Below, piece by piece: positions 8,905-18,890 of a stretch of DNA of 64,000 nucleotides. Every line of letters begins with the position of its first letter. Positions within the stretch are counted from its first letter, which is position 1. Under the pieces are notes generated by a model. The model was not told the DNA's origin and did not search any database. It saw nothing but the letters and a program-made list of their open reading frames with translations. Source of the stretch: Mariniphaga sp. (GTDB lineage: Bacteria > Bacteroidota > Bacteroidia > Bacteroidales > Prolixibacteraceae); contig JAGXGA010000017.1 in assembly GCA_024636975.1 (NCBI GenBank), positions 62,001 through 126,000 on the forward strand, given 5' to 3'. The position numbers and the translations under genes were made by a program.

Positions 8905-10302
8905 TCAGGTATTGTTTGATTGTACATCCCGATTTATTTTGCCACGATTGTATGAAAAATAAATTCCAATTGCACTGAGTAGGGAAAAACTTATGAATGA
9001 ATATTTCATAGCCATCAGGAAAAGGTTGTCAGGTACTGTTTCTATGGCCTGATTTCCAATAATACCGGCAAAGAATAAAGTGGCAACAGTCATGCTTGTA
9101 ATCTGGCCAATTACCCTCATTGTGGCTGCAGAGCCTGAAGCCAATCCCAACTGATGTTTATTCACCGAACTCATAATTGTATTCATATTTGGTGATGAGA
9201 AAAAAGCAAAACCCAGGCCTACCCAGAACAACACCACAACAATTATCCATATTGGGGTGAGGTTAGTAAGCAATGAGAACACCACCAGTCCGATTGTGCA
9301 TATGGTCATACCTAATGTGGCAAGATATCGTGGTTGAATGCGATCGGAGAGTCTGCCGGCAATTGGTGAAAACACTGCCATGACTGCAGGCTGAGCAACA
9401 AGGATGATTCCTGCCTCACGGGGTGACATGCCCTGTATTTTCTGAAGGTAAAGGCTGAGCAGGAAGATAATGGCAAAGGTAGCGCTGTAGTTAATCAACG
9501 CTGCCAGATTGGAAAAGGCAAACAGCCGGTTACGGGTAAATAACTTTGTTTCAAGCACAGGGGATGTCGAACGATTCTCCACTTGCCAGAATATTACCAG
9601 GGCTAGTGAACCCATCCCCATCATCAGCCATCCCTGAAGTCCGGGTATGTAGGATGATCCATAAACCAGCATTATCAACCCGGTCATATAAAATGCGGTG
9701 CCCTTTAAATCGATTTTCTTTTGAGTATCTGCATTTTGTTGATCCTTTCCCAGGAAAAGCAGGGCAATGATAGTTGTTACCAGCCCGAATGCAGATGCAA
9801 CAAAGAAGATTGAACGCCATCCAAGGTATTGAGTGAGAAAGCCTCCTGCAAAAGGACCGAAAGCCAGCCCCAGGTATACAGCAGATACCGAAATACCCAA
9901 AACCCTTCCCCTGTATTGGGGCAGGAAGGCCGACACAAGTATTGCCGGACCGGTAGTGCTTGTGAATGCAGCGCCTATACCTTGTACATATCGGAACGAA
10001 ATCAGCCAGAAACCTGATGGGGAAAAACCGCAGATCAAGGAAGAAAAAGTGAAAATTATAACTCCCGCTTTGAATATTCTGCGTATACCTGTCAGATCAC
10101 TCCAACGCCCTATTGGAAGCAGAAACATAGCGGTGGCAAGCAAAAAAGCTGTGATCACCCAGCTAAGTTTTACCGCATTAAGCCCAAAGGTTTTTTCTAT
10201 GGCAGGCAGTGCTATATTTACCGAAGAGATAAGAAAAGTGCCCATAAATGATGTGATGGCCACAATAGCAAGAATGCTAAGCTGTTTTTTTGTCCAATTC
10301 AT
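8905..10302 (-). CDS. MFS transporter, DHA2 (EmrB/QacA-like) type
   Basis: Proton-driven exporter of the major facilitator superfamily in the inner membrane; substrate unknown, the family mostly handles drugs and other small hydrophobic compounds. The 465-residue product is hydrophobic along its whole length with about 14 predicted helices. It carries the family loop after helix 2 (LLPIGRWSDLTGIRR), its half-repeat GRLSDRIQPRYLA in the second half, and a helix-5 motif-C-like region (LGLAFGPFAGGFL). No periplasmic adaptor or TolC-like gene is next to it, so it probably acts alone. Convergent with pckA and sharing its terminator. The next gene upstream, an S9 peptidase, is on the same strand but 143 bp away. 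Confidence 0.88.
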   Translation of the reverse strand: MNWTKKQLSILAIVAITSFMGTFLISSVNIALPAIEKTFGLNAVKLSWVITAFLLATAMFLLPIGRWSDLTGIRRIFKAGVIIFTFSSLICGFSPSGFWLISFRYVQGIGAAFTSTTGPAILVSAFLPQYRGRVLGISVSAVYLGLAFGPFAGGFLTQYLGWRSIFFVASAFGLVTTIIALLFLGKDQQNADTQKKIDLKGTAFYMTGLIMLVYGSSYIPGLQGWLMMGMGSLALVIFWQVENRSTSPVLETKLFTRNRLFAFSNLAALINYSATFAIIFLLSLYLQKIQGMSPREAGIILVAQPAVMAVFSPIAGRLSDRIQPRYLATLGMTICTIGLVVFSLLTNLTPIWIIVVVLFWVGLGFAFFSSPNMNTIMSSVNKHQLGLASGSAATMRVIGQITSMTVATLFFAGIIGNQAIETVPDNLFLMAMKYSFISFSLLSAIGIYFSYNRGKINRDVQSNNT

Positions 10303-10445
10303 TTATTCATATGATTGAATTGATAAAAATAATGTTTGTTGGCAGAAAAGCAGAGACTAATGGAAGCGGAATTAAAAATTAATCCCGGATGGGTATATAC
10401 ACCAACACACATCCGGGTTTAATTCTTTTTGTTATTTACCCTGTT

Positions 10446-12320
10446 TTATTTCAGGTAGGTATTCAGAAAATTAAGGATTTGGCCATAGCCTTTTATCTCA
10501 TTTTCCTTTTTAATAAAACCATGACCCTCATCCGGAAAAATAATATATTCAACCGGTACGTTATTTTCTTTTATTGCTGCTACGATCTCATCCGACTCTA
10601 CCTGCAGCACCCGGGGGTCGTTTGCACCCTGAAGCACCAATACAGGATTTATAACCTGGTGTGCATGAAACAGGGGTGATATATTGTATAACCTGACTGA
10701 ATCTTCAGTATAAGGATCACCCAATTCATCGTAAAGTGCCTTGCGGCCGGATTCCCAATATGCAGGAATCGATTTTAGGGTACGTAACCAGTTGGTAACG
10801 CCAAATATATTTACCCCCACTTTAAATTCATCGGGCTCGAATGCCATGGCAGCCATTGTCATATATCCTCCATAACTTCCGCCTATGATGCCAATCTTTT
10901 CCGAATCGATGTATTCCTGATCCTGAAGCCACTTTTTACCCCAGATACAATCCTGCAGATCACCACCACCATGATCGCGGTCGTCCATTTTGTAAAACGA
11001 TTTACCATAACCGCTGCTACCGCGGTTGTTAACAGCAAGTATAGCATATCCGTTGTTAACCAGGTATTGAATAAGTGCAAAATAGCCTGTGCGTGACTGC
11101 CCTCCCGGACCGCCATGTACCCAAACCAGCGCCGGAACCTTGTTGTTTTCAGTAGCCTGGTGAGGCTTGTAATAAATGGCCGGAATATCTGTCCCGTCGA
11201 ATGATTGATAACGCACTACCTCTGCTGATACAAGATGATCGGGGTTGATTTCCGGGTTTAAGGTTTCAGTCAATTTATCAAGGCTTTCTGATTCAAGGTT
11301 ATATACATAAATGTTTGAAGGCGCTTTTGAACTTCCAACCGTCAGCCGCACATTTTCTTCGCTGTCGGAAATATTAATGCTTTGAATGTCTCCATCTGGT
11401 ATATCCGGGAAATCTATTTCCTTTCCGGTTTCATTATCGAGCAGAATAACCCTGTTGCGGGCATCTTCATTGATCAGAATAACCCTGTATTTTTCATTTT
11501 CACTTAGTGAACTGTAGGCAACATCCCAGTTGGTTTCATAAATTGTTTCCCTGTTGCCGGTATTTATATCGTATTCTACAAGGTAAGTAAACTCCTTGTC
11601 GGCATCAGTTGTGTAATAAAATTTACTTCCATCATTGGTAAATCCTGAGGGGCTATAAGTACCTGTCTTTTCAGGATTTGATATTTCAGTAGTTTCTCCT
11701 GTCTCACGGTTACGCAGAAAAAGCTGGTTGCTGCTGGTAGTTATTGTAAGAACCAGGGCAAGTGTATTTTCATCCCGGCTAATGCCGCTTATATCCAGAC
11801 CGTCATCATTCTGATAAATCATTTCTGCCTGCCAGTCATCAACCGATATCTTGTAGAGGTCAAAGAATCGTGCGTCGCGTTTGTTTGATATGTAATAAAA
11901 GGCTGTTTTGTCAGGATTCCAACCAGCAAAATGAGCTTTTTCCTCCTCCCCCGGGGTCAGGTCAGTGGTTTCTCCATCTGCAGAAAGCAGGTAAATATGG
12001 TTGTTTTCATTCCCTCCTTCATCAGCGCTGTAAAGAATATCACCGGTGCCGGGGACATAGCTTACTGCAAAGAATGAATCACCCGTGGAGTTGGTAATCT
12101 GTTTCTTTTCACCCGTTGCAATGTCAATTTCATAAACATTAAATATGCCTGAAGCGTCGCTGCTGACAAGCAATTTTGTTTCATCGGGTGAGAAGTAGCC
12201 ACCATTGATGCGGGTGTTGCCATAAAACTGTTCAATTGAATACTGGTCAATCTGTTCAGGCTTTTGATCCGAACAGGCAACTGCCAGCAGCACTGCCAAT
12301 AAAATTGTTCCTGTTTTCAT
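10446..12320 (-). CDS. S9 family peptidase lipoprotein (acylaminoacyl-peptidase/DPP type)
   Basis: Serine peptidase that trims short peptides, probably in the periplasm or at the outer membrane. The 624-residue protein has a lipoprotein signal with lipobox LAVAC and Cys16. Residues ~30-360 form a beta-propeller of TolB/WD-like blades, and residues ~380-624 the alpha/beta-hydrolase domain. Catalytic residues visible: the nucleophile in GGSYGGYMTM (Ser482), Asp in GANDPRVL (about 567) and His in DEGHGFIKK (about 599). The oxyanion-side motif WVHGGPGGQSR also fits. It is a different branch from the prolyl oligopeptidase at 37-39 kb. It stands alone and is divergent from an AraC-type regulator, which may or may not control it. 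Confidence 0.93.
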   Translation of the reverse strand: MKTGTILLAVLLAVACSDQKPEQIDQYSIEQFYGNTRINGGYFSPDETKLLVSSDASGIFNVYEIDIATGEKKQITNSTGDSFFAVSYVPGTGDILYSADEGGNENNHIYLLSADGETTDLTPGEEEKAHFAGWNPDKTAFYYISNKRDARFFDLYKISVDDWQAEMIYQNDDGLDISGISRDENTLALVLTITTSSNQLFLRNRETGETTEISNPEKTGTYSPSGFTNDGSKFYYTTDADKEFTYLVEYDINTGNRETIYETNWDVAYSSLSENEKYRVILINEDARNRVILLDNETGKEIDFPDIPDGDIQSINISDSEENVRLTVGSSKAPSNIYVYNLESESLDKLTETLNPEINPDHLVSAEVVRYQSFDGTDIPAIYYKPHQATENNKVPALVWVHGGPGGQSRTGYFALIQYLVNNGYAILAVNNRGSSGYGKSFYKMDDRDHGGGDLQDCIWGKKWLQDQEYIDSEKIGIIGGSYGGYMTMAAMAFEPDEFKVGVNIFGVTNWLRTLKSIPAYWESGRKALYDELGDPYTEDSVRLYNISPLFHAHQVINPVLVLQGANDPRVLQVESDEIVAAIKENNVPVEYIIFPDEGHGFIKKENEIKGYGQILNFLNTYLK

Positions 12321-12445
12321 AATTACAAAAGATTTGATTTATATGTTTTTGTAAAGTGTAAATACAAAGGAAATTTACAAAAATCAATTGATATATGAAA
12401 CAATCAGTCTTTTCTTAAATACTTTTTCCTTTATTTTACCTTTTA

Positions 12446-13570
12446 ATGAGGTATATCTTTTTAATAGCTGCATTTAATGCATTTTTCTACACGGTATTAA
12501 TGATCCGGAAGAAAAAGGCACTGCACGATAAAATACTTATTGGATGGTTGATTTACCTGGGCATCTGCACAGGTGGCTATGCATTATTTTCAGATATCCT
12601 TTTCAATGGTTACCAAATATTATCGGCTGCTTTCATTTCTCTACTGTTGCTTCACGGTCCTTTTCTTTACCTGTACATTTCTGCCTTAATCAATGATCGT
12701 TTTCGGTTTAAGCTGATTTCACTGTACCATTTTATACCCTTTTTACTGTTTAATTTATACCTGTTTATCAGTCTCTTTTTTACCCGGGCATCGGTGCATA
12801 TTAGTTTAGATCATGTGGAAACAGCCTCGAACACACCTCTGTTATTTAATCTGTTTCTTATTTTAACAGTGCTATCAGGTCCTGTTTATTTTGTTTTAAC
12901 ACTCAATAAGTTTAAAGAGCTGAATATTAATATATTTAATAATTTTTCTGCTCCGGAAAATGTTAACCCCGACTGGCTTAAGAAACTGGTTTACTCCTTT
13001 GGTACTGTGTGGACATTATTAATGGTTGCTGCTTCACTTCATCATGTTTTTCATTTCTACACCCTGGAATTTTGTGCCGATAGCCTTTTTCTGGCTCTTT
13101 CGGTTTTTGTTATTCTTATTGGTTATTTTGGCCTGAAGCAAAAAGAAATTTTCATTCATTACCATGATGGCTCAGTTGATGAAATTTCAGAGCCTAAAGC
13201 AAAATATGCCGGCATATTGCTTAAAGAAGGCGAAGCTGAAGAGCTTGCAGATAATATTGAAAGGTTCATGGAAAAGGAAAAACCTTACCTGGTTTCTGAC
13301 CTTACACTGCCTGACCTTGCTAACCGGTTGAATGTTCCCCCTCATCATCTGTCGCGGGTAATTAATGAAACACTAGGTTTGAACTTCTTTGAATTTGTAA
13401 ACCGATACCGGATTAAGGAAGTAAAGGATAAGATGATGGATCCCGAATTCATAAATTTTTCATTGCTGGGCATTGCCTATGAAAGTGGTTTTAACACCAA
13501 ATCGGCCTTCAACAGGGTGTTTAAAAAATTAACAGGTATGACACCAAGCGCGTATAAAAAACAAATTTAA
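12446..13570 (+). CDS. Membrane-bound AraC family transcriptional regulator
   Basis: Predicted one-component sensor. The first ~235 of 374 residues contain seven hydrophobic helices (for example GWLIYLGICTGGYALF and FIPFLLFNLYLFISLFF). A short linker leads to an AraC-type double helix-turn-helix at ~265-374: LPDLANRLNVPPHHLSRVIN forms the first HTH, and GIAYESGFNTKSAFNRVFKK the second, ending in TGMTPSAYKK. This 7TM-AraC layout is common in Bacteroidota; ligands are mostly unknown. The gene is divergent from the S9 lipoprotein peptidase (125 bp gap) and is followed by a DUF6448 gene on the same strand, either of which may be its target. No terminator is seen after it. Confidence 0.9.
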   Translation: MRYIFLIAAFNAFFYTVLMIRKKKALHDKILIGWLIYLGICTGGYALFSDILFNGYQILSAAFISLLLLHGPFLYLYISALINDRFRFKLISLYHFIPFLLFNLYLFISLFFTRASVHISLDHVETASNTPLLFNLFLILTVLSGPVYFVLTLNKFKELNINIFNNFSAPENVNPDWLKKLVYSFGTVWTLLMVAASLHHVFHFYTLEFCADSLFLALSVFVILIGYFGLKQKEIFIHYHDGSVDEISEPKAKYAGILLKEGEAEELADNIERFMEKEKPYLVSDLTLPDLANRLNVPPHHLSRVINETLGLNFFEFVNRYRIKEVKDKMMDPEFINFSLLGIAYESGFNTKSAFNRVFKKLTGMTPSAYKKQI

Positions 13571-13688
13571 AAAACGGGGAAAGCATTCTATAACTTTTCT
13601 ATTAGGTATCCGGTTATTGGCAGTATTTCAAAATTTTATAAACAGGTCCTATCTTATAAAGTAGGTCGCACAGGAGTATTATTCAGGG

Positions 13689-13696
13689 TACTTTTG
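13689..13696 (+). promoter_or_regulatory. Putative -7 box before DUF6448 gene
   Basis: TACTTTTG matches TAnnTTTG and lies 41 bp before the ATG at 13737. A partly symmetric stretch CCTATCTTATAAAGTAGG is found about 30 bp upstream and could be an activator site; that part is speculative. Confidence 0.45.
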
Positions 13697-13736
13697 CATC
13701 ATAACTATTTAAGAATTATTTAAAAAATAAAAAATT

Positions 13737-14393
13737 ATGAGAACAAAAGAACTGAATTCAACGACTGGTAAAAGTTCAAAAGTAAAAGTAACCCCAAATA
13801 AAAGTTTGGTATTTGTTGTGTTAACATTTATAGTTTTTATTCTTACTGCGGGAGCCTTGCCTGCTTCGGCGCATTGCGATTCGTATGACGGCCCGACTAT
13901 AAAAGATGCATTGACGGCCCTTGAAACAAATAATGTGAACCTGGTGCTCAAATGGATTGATCAAGAGCAGGAAGAAGAAATAATTCCACTTTTTAACAAA
14001 ACCTATAGCCTGCGCAAGGGTGATGCAGAAGTCTATTCCATCGTGGAAAAACATTTCCTGGAAACACTTGTAAGGCTGCACCGTGAGACGGAAGGAGCTC
14101 CCTATACAGGATTGAAACCGGCAGGGACAACTCAAAAAATTATACTTTTAAGTGATCAGGCCCTGGCAGAGAGAGATATCGATGGATTGCTGAAAAAACT
14201 AAACAACCACATTGGAACAGTGATCAGGGGGAAATACAACAAAGTAGCAGCTTTGGATCCCATTAAGGATGAAACACCGGAGAAAGGTCGTGAATATGTA
14301 GCGGCTTACGTCGATTACACCCATAGCCTTGAAGCTATTCATGCTATTATTGATGGAGCAAGCGGGCATGGTGGTTCTGTACATAATCATTAA
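13737..14393 (+). CDS. DUF6448 family exported protein
   Basis: Function unknown. The 218-residue protein has a basic N-terminus, one hydrophobic helix (about 24-46) and a signal-peptidase-like site ASA-HCD, so the mature protein probably starts with His-Cys-Asp and is periplasmic or lipid-free secreted. The mature part is predicted helical, with HCDSYDGP, DALTALETNNVNLVLKW, FLETLVRLHRETEGAPYTGLKPAG and a His-rich tail (GHGGSVHNH). The first and fourth blocks are what I recall as characteristic of DUF6448; this is memory of the family, not a search. The acidic/His ends hint at metal binding but nothing proves it. It lies between two AraC-family regulators on the same strand with its own promoter box. 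Confidence 0.75.
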   Translation: MRTKELNSTTGKSSKVKVTPNKSLVFVVLTFIVFILTAGALPASAHCDSYDGPTIKDALTALETNNVNLVLKWIDQEQEEEIIPLFNKTYSLRKGDAEVYSIVEKHFLETLVRLHRETEGAPYTGLKPAGTTQKIILLSDQALAERDIDGLLKKLNNHIGTVIRGKYNKVAALDPIKDETPEKGREYVAAYVDYTHSLEAIHAIIDGASGHGGSVHNH

Positions 14394-14466
14394 AATGATA
14401 TTGTAACAGGTTTCATATGATCTTAAATTCAGGCGGGTTTTCATGCTGAAACTTCCTAAAGTTCAT

Positions 14467-14474
14467 TATTTTTG
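14467..14474 (+). promoter_or_regulatory. Putative -7 box before second AraC gene
   Basis: TATTTTTG fits TAnnTTTG. The first ATG of the reading frame is 15 bp downstream (14490), implying a very short leader and excluding the TTG at 14472 as start. Confidence 0.5.
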
Positions 14475-14489
14475 TGGAAACTTTTTGCA

Positions 14490-15302
14490 ATGCATTTTCA
14501 GTTTGTGCAACCTTCCGGAATTCTTAGGAACTTCATCAGGCATTATTGCATGATGGAAACTGATGCCTGCGAGGCTAATATACAGGAAAGGGTTATTCCG
14601 GTAGAAAACATACAACTGATGTTTCACTACAAAAAGCCTTTCGCAGTATGCAAGTCCGACCTGACTCTTTCATTGCAGCCCCGAACTGTTGTCAGCGGGT
14701 TGAGCAATACCTTTTCGGATGTAACAACGCTGGGTGAATCGGGAGTTATTTTTGTGGAATTCCATCCTGCAGGGGCATGTCAATTTTTTAATTTCCCATT
14801 ATCGGAGCTTGAAAACAAAAGTATTGATTTAACTGATGCATTGGGGCGGGAAGCCAGACAGGCAGAGGAGCAGCTTTATAATTCCACGACGGTCAGGCAA
14901 AAAATTGATCTGGTAGAACAGTTCCTGCTTAACAGGTTCAAACCGGTTGCCCCATATGATTATGCCCTGGTTGAAACCAGTCTTACAGTCATTAAGGAAA
15001 CGGGCGGGAAAATACCAGCTGCCACGCTGGCAAACAGACTTTCAGTAACTTCAAAAACCCTTGAACGTAAATTTGCAGCCTACATTGGCAAAACTCCCAG
15101 GCAATATAGTAAGCTGATACGTTTCCGGCAAATACTGAAAGACTTAAGTTCCATTAAAAACGTTAACCTCACTGAGCATGCCTGCCGGAACGGGTATTTC
15201 GACCAGTCACATTTTATTCACGACTTTAAAATGTATACAGGCCATACGCCTAAGGAATTTCTTTTAAAGTACCCTGAATTTACAATGAGTGAGTATGAAT
15301 AA
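14490..15302 (+). CDS. AraC family transcriptional regulator (DUF6597-type N-terminus)
   Basis: Cytoplasmic one-component regulator of 270 residues. The N-terminal ~150 residues match the pattern of the domain found in many AraC proteins from Bacteroidota (FVQPSGILRNFIRHYC, PVENIQLMFHY, VIFVEFHPAGACQFFNFP), which is thought to hold a small ligand. The C-terminal ~100 residues are the AraC HTH pair: ATLANRLSVTSKTLERKFAA and HACRNGYFDQSHFIHDFK, closing with TGHTPKEFLLK. The reading frame extends to a TTG at 14472, but that codon overlaps a promoter box, so I start at ATG 14490. The stop overlaps the start of the DUF3795 gene by eight bases, a sign of translational coupling. Confidence 0.88.
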   Translation: MHFQFVQPSGILRNFIRHYCMMETDACEANIQERVIPVENIQLMFHYKKPFAVCKSDLTLSLQPRTVVSGLSNTFSDVTTLGESGVIFVEFHPAGACQFFNFPLSELENKSIDLTDALGREARQAEEQLYNSTTVRQKIDLVEQFLLNRFKPVAPYDYALVETSLTVIKETGGKIPAATLANRLSVTSKTLERKFAAYIGKTPRQYSKLIRFRQILKDLSSIKNVNLTEHACRNGYFDQSHFIHDFKMYTGHTPKEFLLKYPEFTMSEYE

Positions 15303-15720
15303 TACAGATGCTTATCCCGATGCCTTGCTTATAGCCCCGTGCGGAATGAACTGCGGAATTTGTGTTGGTTACCTGCGGGAGAAAAACCGCTGTAACGGGT
15401 GCCGCAATGATGATAATCTAAAGCCAGCCTATTGCAAGCAGTGCATCATTAATACCTGTTCTTTGCTAAGCCTTACTGAGTCGGGATTTTGTTATGAATG
15501 TGAAAAATACCCCTGCCGGCGATTGAAGCAGCTTGATAAACGATACCGGACCCGATACAATATGAGCATGCTTGATAACCTGGAGTACATAAAAAGCAAC
15601 GGATTGAATGCTTTTGTGGAAAATGAACGGCAACGATGGGTTTGCCCAAATTGCGGTGCAACTCTTTGCGTCCACAGGAAATTCTGTCTGGCATGTAAGG
15701 CCGACATTGCTCCTGCTTAA
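15295..15720 (+). CDS. DUF3795 domain-containing cysteine-rich protein
   Basis: Small protein of 141 residues whose function is not established. It has many cysteines in CxxC-type pairs: APCGMNCGICVGY and KNRCNGC at the start, YCKQCIINTC and CYECEKYPCRRL in the middle, then a second zinc-ribbon-like part near the C-terminus with WVCPNCGATLCVH and CLACKAD. The first block is the DUF3795 signature; the pattern suggests bound zinc or an Fe-S cluster. Start choice: ATG at 15295 overlaps the upstream AraC stop by eight bases; a GTG at 15289 would add two residues. The coupling suggests co-expression with the AraC regulator. The 180 bp after it hold no gene that I can see. Confidence 0.82.
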   Translation: MNNTDAYPDALLIAPCGMNCGICVGYLREKNRCNGCRNDDNLKPAYCKQCIINTCSLLSLTESGFCYECEKYPCRRLKQLDKRYRTRYNMSMLDNLEYIKSNGLNAFVENERQRWVCPNCGATLCVHRKFCLACKADIAPA

Positions 15721-15900
15721 TAATAAATGAACTAGCCCTTCCGGATATTGATGTTCTTATACAGCAAATAGAAAAACAATTCCACCTATGAGCCGCAATC
15801 AGAACCCTGTAAAGGTTGCAGCTAAAAATCAATGTCAGGAAATCCAACAGGCATTAATTAATCAAAATTGATAACTTGCAATATTTAAACACTATTGTAT

Positions 15901-16584
15901 ATGGAAACTTTCGCACAGAAAGTAATTGAATTTAATAAACACCTTGAATTTACAGGCAAGCTGCCGGAGAACATAAAAATAATGAACCCTTTCAGGGAAA
16001 ATGAGGAGATTTTGCCTATCTCAAGCCGGTTTTATGAAAAATTCTACAACGACAATGAAACGCGGAAGCTGATTCTGGGAATAAATCCCGGAAGGCATGG
16101 AGCTGGCGTAACAGGTATTCCCTTTACTGATACCAAACGTTTGAACGAGGTTTGCGATATAAAAATTGACTCTGTTTCAACGCATGAACCTTCCTCTGTG
16201 TTCGTGTATGAAATGATTGATCATTATGGCGGGGCTGAAAAGTTTTATGGGAATTATTTCATAACTGCTATGAGTCCATTAGGTTTTATTATAAAAAACT
16301 CTAAAGGGAACTGGATCAATTGTAATTATTACGATTTTGAGGAACTATTTAATGCCGTACAGCCGTTTATTACAGACACACTAAAGAAACAGGTTGATTT
16401 TGGTGTCGATACCAAAGTTTGTTATGTATTGGGAAAGAAGAATGCAAAATATGTAAATCTCATTAACAGGAAAGAAAAGCTGTTCGATTCAATTGTTGCC
16501 CTCGATCATCCCCGGTATATTCAGCAGTACAAAATGAAATCAAAAGATAAATACATATCGGATTACCTGTCAAAATTAAGCTGA
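15901..16584 (+). CDS. Uracil-DNA glycosylase superfamily protein, SMUG2/DUF4918 type
   Basis: Likely base-excision repair enzyme that removes damaged or deaminated bases. The 227-residue protein carries the superfamily's first active-site loop as LGINPGRHGAGVTGIPFTD (about residues 57-75) and the second as LDHPRYIQQYK near the C-terminus, with FITAMSPLGF between them. This combination is what I know from the DUF4918/SMUG2 group common in Bacteroidota; substrate range there is only partly described. The start is ATG 15901; a TTG six bases upstream is in frame but less likely. It appears to be transcribed alone, converging with fumC. A weak hairpin (16600-16606 with 16625-16631) follows. Confidence 0.85.
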   Translation: METFAQKVIEFNKHLEFTGKLPENIKIMNPFRENEEILPISSRFYEKFYNDNETRKLILGINPGRHGAGVTGIPFTDTKRLNEVCDIKIDSVSTHEPSSVFVYEMIDHYGGAEKFYGNYFITAMSPLGFIIKNSKGNWINCNYYDFEELFNAVQPFITDTLKKQVDFGVDTKVCYVLGKKNAKYVNLINRKEKLFDSIVALDHPRYIQQYKMKSKDKYISDYLSKLS

Positions 16585-16689
16585 TGGTTTCCGGTAGTAC
16601 CTGTAGGGTGAACAACACTAAATTCTACAGGATTATTTAAGCCGAAAGAAATAAAGACGACACCGAATGTTATAAAATCAATTACTGTT

Positions 16690-18087
16690 CTATTTAAACC
16701 TTCCTGTCATTTCATGGGGCTTCACCCACTCATCGTACTGTTCGGGGGTAACATAACCCAACCTAACGGCTTCTTCCTTTAGTGTTGTTCCATTCTTATG
16801 AGCTGTTTGCGCAATTTCGGCAGCCTTATAGTATCCGATTTTTGTATTCAGGGCAGTTACCAGCATCAGTGAATTATTGAGCAGGGTTTCAATTATCTGA
16901 TTATTAGGTTCGATTCCGGCGGCACAATGTTCTTCGAAAGAGGTGCAGGCTTCGCCCAGAAGGCGTGCACTTTGAAGGAATGCCGCTGCCATTACAGGTT
17001 TAAAAACGTTCAATTCAAAATGACCCTGTGTGCCACCTACAGAAATGGTCACATCATTCCCTAAAACCTGTGCGCATACCATGGTGAGCGCTTCACTTTG
17101 TGTGGGATTCACCTTTCCGGGCATAATGGAGGAGCCGGGTTCATTGGCAGGCAGGATCAGCTCACCAATGCCTGAGCGGGGCCCGGAAGCCATCAGGCGT
17201 ATATCATTTGCAATTTTATTGAGCGATACCGCCAGCTGTTTCAATGCGCCATGGGTTTCCACCAGTGCATCGTGGGCTGCCAGTGCCTCAAACTTATTGG
17301 GTGCGGTTACAAACGGATAACCTGTCAGTTCAGCAATCTTCTCAGCCACCAGCACATCGTAGCCTTCAGGGGCATTCAATCCGGTACCCACTGCAGTACC
17401 GCCCAAAGCTAACTCTGACATGTGGGAAAGCGTATTGTTCAGCGCCTTCAATCCATGGTCAAGTTGAGCCACATAACCCGAGAATTCCTGCCCAAGGGTT
17501 AGGGGAGTGGCATCCATCAGATGGGTCCTTCCTATTTTTACCACATCCTTAAACTGCTCTGCTTTCCTGTGCAAGGTATCGCGTAACTGCTTAACGCCCG
17601 CTATGGTAATTTCTTTTACCTGCTTATAACAGGCAATATGCATAGCTGTCGGGAACGTATCGTTCGATGACTGCGATTTGTTTACATCGTCGTTGGGGTG
17701 AATGGTCTTACTGCCTTCTCCCAGTTTTTTGCTAGACAGTATGTGTGCCCGGTTGGCTATCACTTCGTTTACGTTCATATTGCTCTGGGTTCCTGAACCT
17801 GTTTGCCAGATTACCAGCGGGAACTGGTCGTCAAGCTTTCCCGCTGTTATTTCATCACAAACAGCGGAAATCAAATCCCTTTTCTCTGCCGGCAGCACAC
17901 CCAGTTCGGTATTGGCCATTGCAGCTGCTTTCTTCAACGTGGCAAAACCATAGATTATTTCATGCGGCATGGAGGCAGGCGGTCCTATCCGAAAGTTATT
18001 CCTTGAACGTTCGGTTTGCGCTCCCCAATATTTATCGGCCGGGACCTTTATCTCACCCATGGTGTCTTTCTCTATTCGGTATTCCAT
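16690..18087 (-). CDS. fumC: Fumarate hydratase, class II
   Basis: Iron-independent fumarase that interconverts fumarate and malate in the cytoplasm. The 465-residue length is normal. Family blocks: [61 protein letters not shown] (catalytic His) and the flexible [15 protein letters not shown] loop with the catalytic Ser. The [19 protein letters not shown] block and the length fit fumarase better than aspartase or argininosuccinate lyase. It stands alone on the minus strand, convergent with the glycosylase gene and divergent from marC. With PEPCK (7211-8836) it may serve the reductive branch to succinate, although this is inference. Confidence 0.97.
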   Translation of the reverse strand: MEYRIEKDTMGEIKVPADKYWGAQTERSRNNFRIGPPASMPHEIIYGFATLKKAAAMANTELGVLPAEKRDLISAVCDEITAGKLDDQFPLVIWQTGSGTQSNMNVNEVIANRAHILSSKKLGEGSKTIHPNDDVNKSQSSNDTFPTAMHIACYKQVKEITIAGVKQLRDTLHRKAEQFKDVVKIGRTHLMDATPLTLGQEFSGYVAQLDHGLKALNNTLSHMSELALGGTAVGTGLNAPEGYDVLVAEKIAELTGYPFVTAPNKFEALAAHDALVETHGALKQLAVSLNKIANDIRLMASGPRSGIGELILPANEPGSSIMPGKVNPTQSEALTMVCAQVLGNDVTISVGGTQGHFELNVFKPVMAAAFLQSARLLGEACTSFEEHCAAGIEPNNQIIETLLNNSLMLVTALNTKIGYYKAAEIAQTAHKNGTTLKEEAVRLGYVTPEQYDEWVKPHEMTGRFK

Positions 18088-18221
18088 AGTTTTTGAATGT
18101 TATTGTATTTTTTGGCTGTTACTCAACCTCAGATCAGTTTTAACAGATTTCTGACTGGTGCAGTGACCGCTATTCCTAACGAACAGTTTTAGATATCTTT
18201 TGTTTACTAAAAGAAAACCAG

Positions 18222-18890
18222 ATGAATTGGGATCTGTATTTAAATTTCATGGCAGCTATGATTGCCATTGTCAATCCGCTGGCCGTATTGCCAATCTGGT
18301 CGCAATTAACCAGTGATCTTAAGGGAAAAGCACGCAGGGAAACTGCCCTGCTTGTAGTTGGTACTGCATCCGGCATTCTGTTATTGTTTTTAATTGCAGG
18401 TCAATACATTTTAACTTTTTTCTCAATTGATTTGCCTGTTTTTCAGATAGCCGGAGGTATTCTGCTGCTGTTTGCAGGGTTAGAAATGGTGAATGGGAAA
18501 GGATTAAAGCAAGAACATGGAGGCACTGAAGGCGACAGAACTTTTCAGATTGCCAAAAACCGCTTTAAGGAAATCATAGTTCCCATGGCCATTCCCATGA
18601 TGTCAGGTCCGGGCTCCCTCACCACTGTCCTTTTGTATGGCAACAGAACATCTGATGTTACCGATCTGGCATTTTTATCGGTAATCCTGCTGATGGTCCT
18701 GGGCCTTTTGTTTCTTACATTTAACTTCTCAGGAACCATTGAAAAAAAGGTTGATCCGATTGTTTTCAATATTCTTTCGCGCCTGCTGGGAATTATTGTC
18801 GCAGCTATTGCCGTACAGTTTATTGTAGAAGGCCTTAGTGAATTATTTCCCGGACTTTCAAACGGATTTCCAGGCAGTAATAATTCTTAG
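18222..18890 (+). CDS. MarC family integral membrane protein
   Basis: Inner-membrane protein of 222 residues with about six hydrophobic helices. The N-terminal block FMAAMIAIVNPLAVLPIW (the conserved NP pair in helix 1) and the later block VPMAIPMMSGPGSLTTVLL are the MarC family signatures, repeated in each half. Members were once linked to multiple antibiotic resistance, but a transport substrate has not been shown convincingly. It is divergent from fumC (134-bp gap) and convergent with rpiA; the 203-bp gap to rpiA holds only a small hairpin at 18954-18969 and no gene. Confidence 0.9.
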   Translation: MNWDLYLNFMAAMIAIVNPLAVLPIWSQLTSDLKGKARRETALLVVGTASGILLLFLIAGQYILTFFSIDLPVFQIAGGILLLFAGLEMVNGKGLKQEHGGTEGDRTFQIAKNRFKEIIVPMAIPMMSGPGSLTTVLLYGNRTSDVTDLAFLSVILLMVLGLLFLTFNFSGTIEKKVDPIVFNILSRLLGIIVAAIAVQFIVEGLSELFPGLSNGFPGSNNS

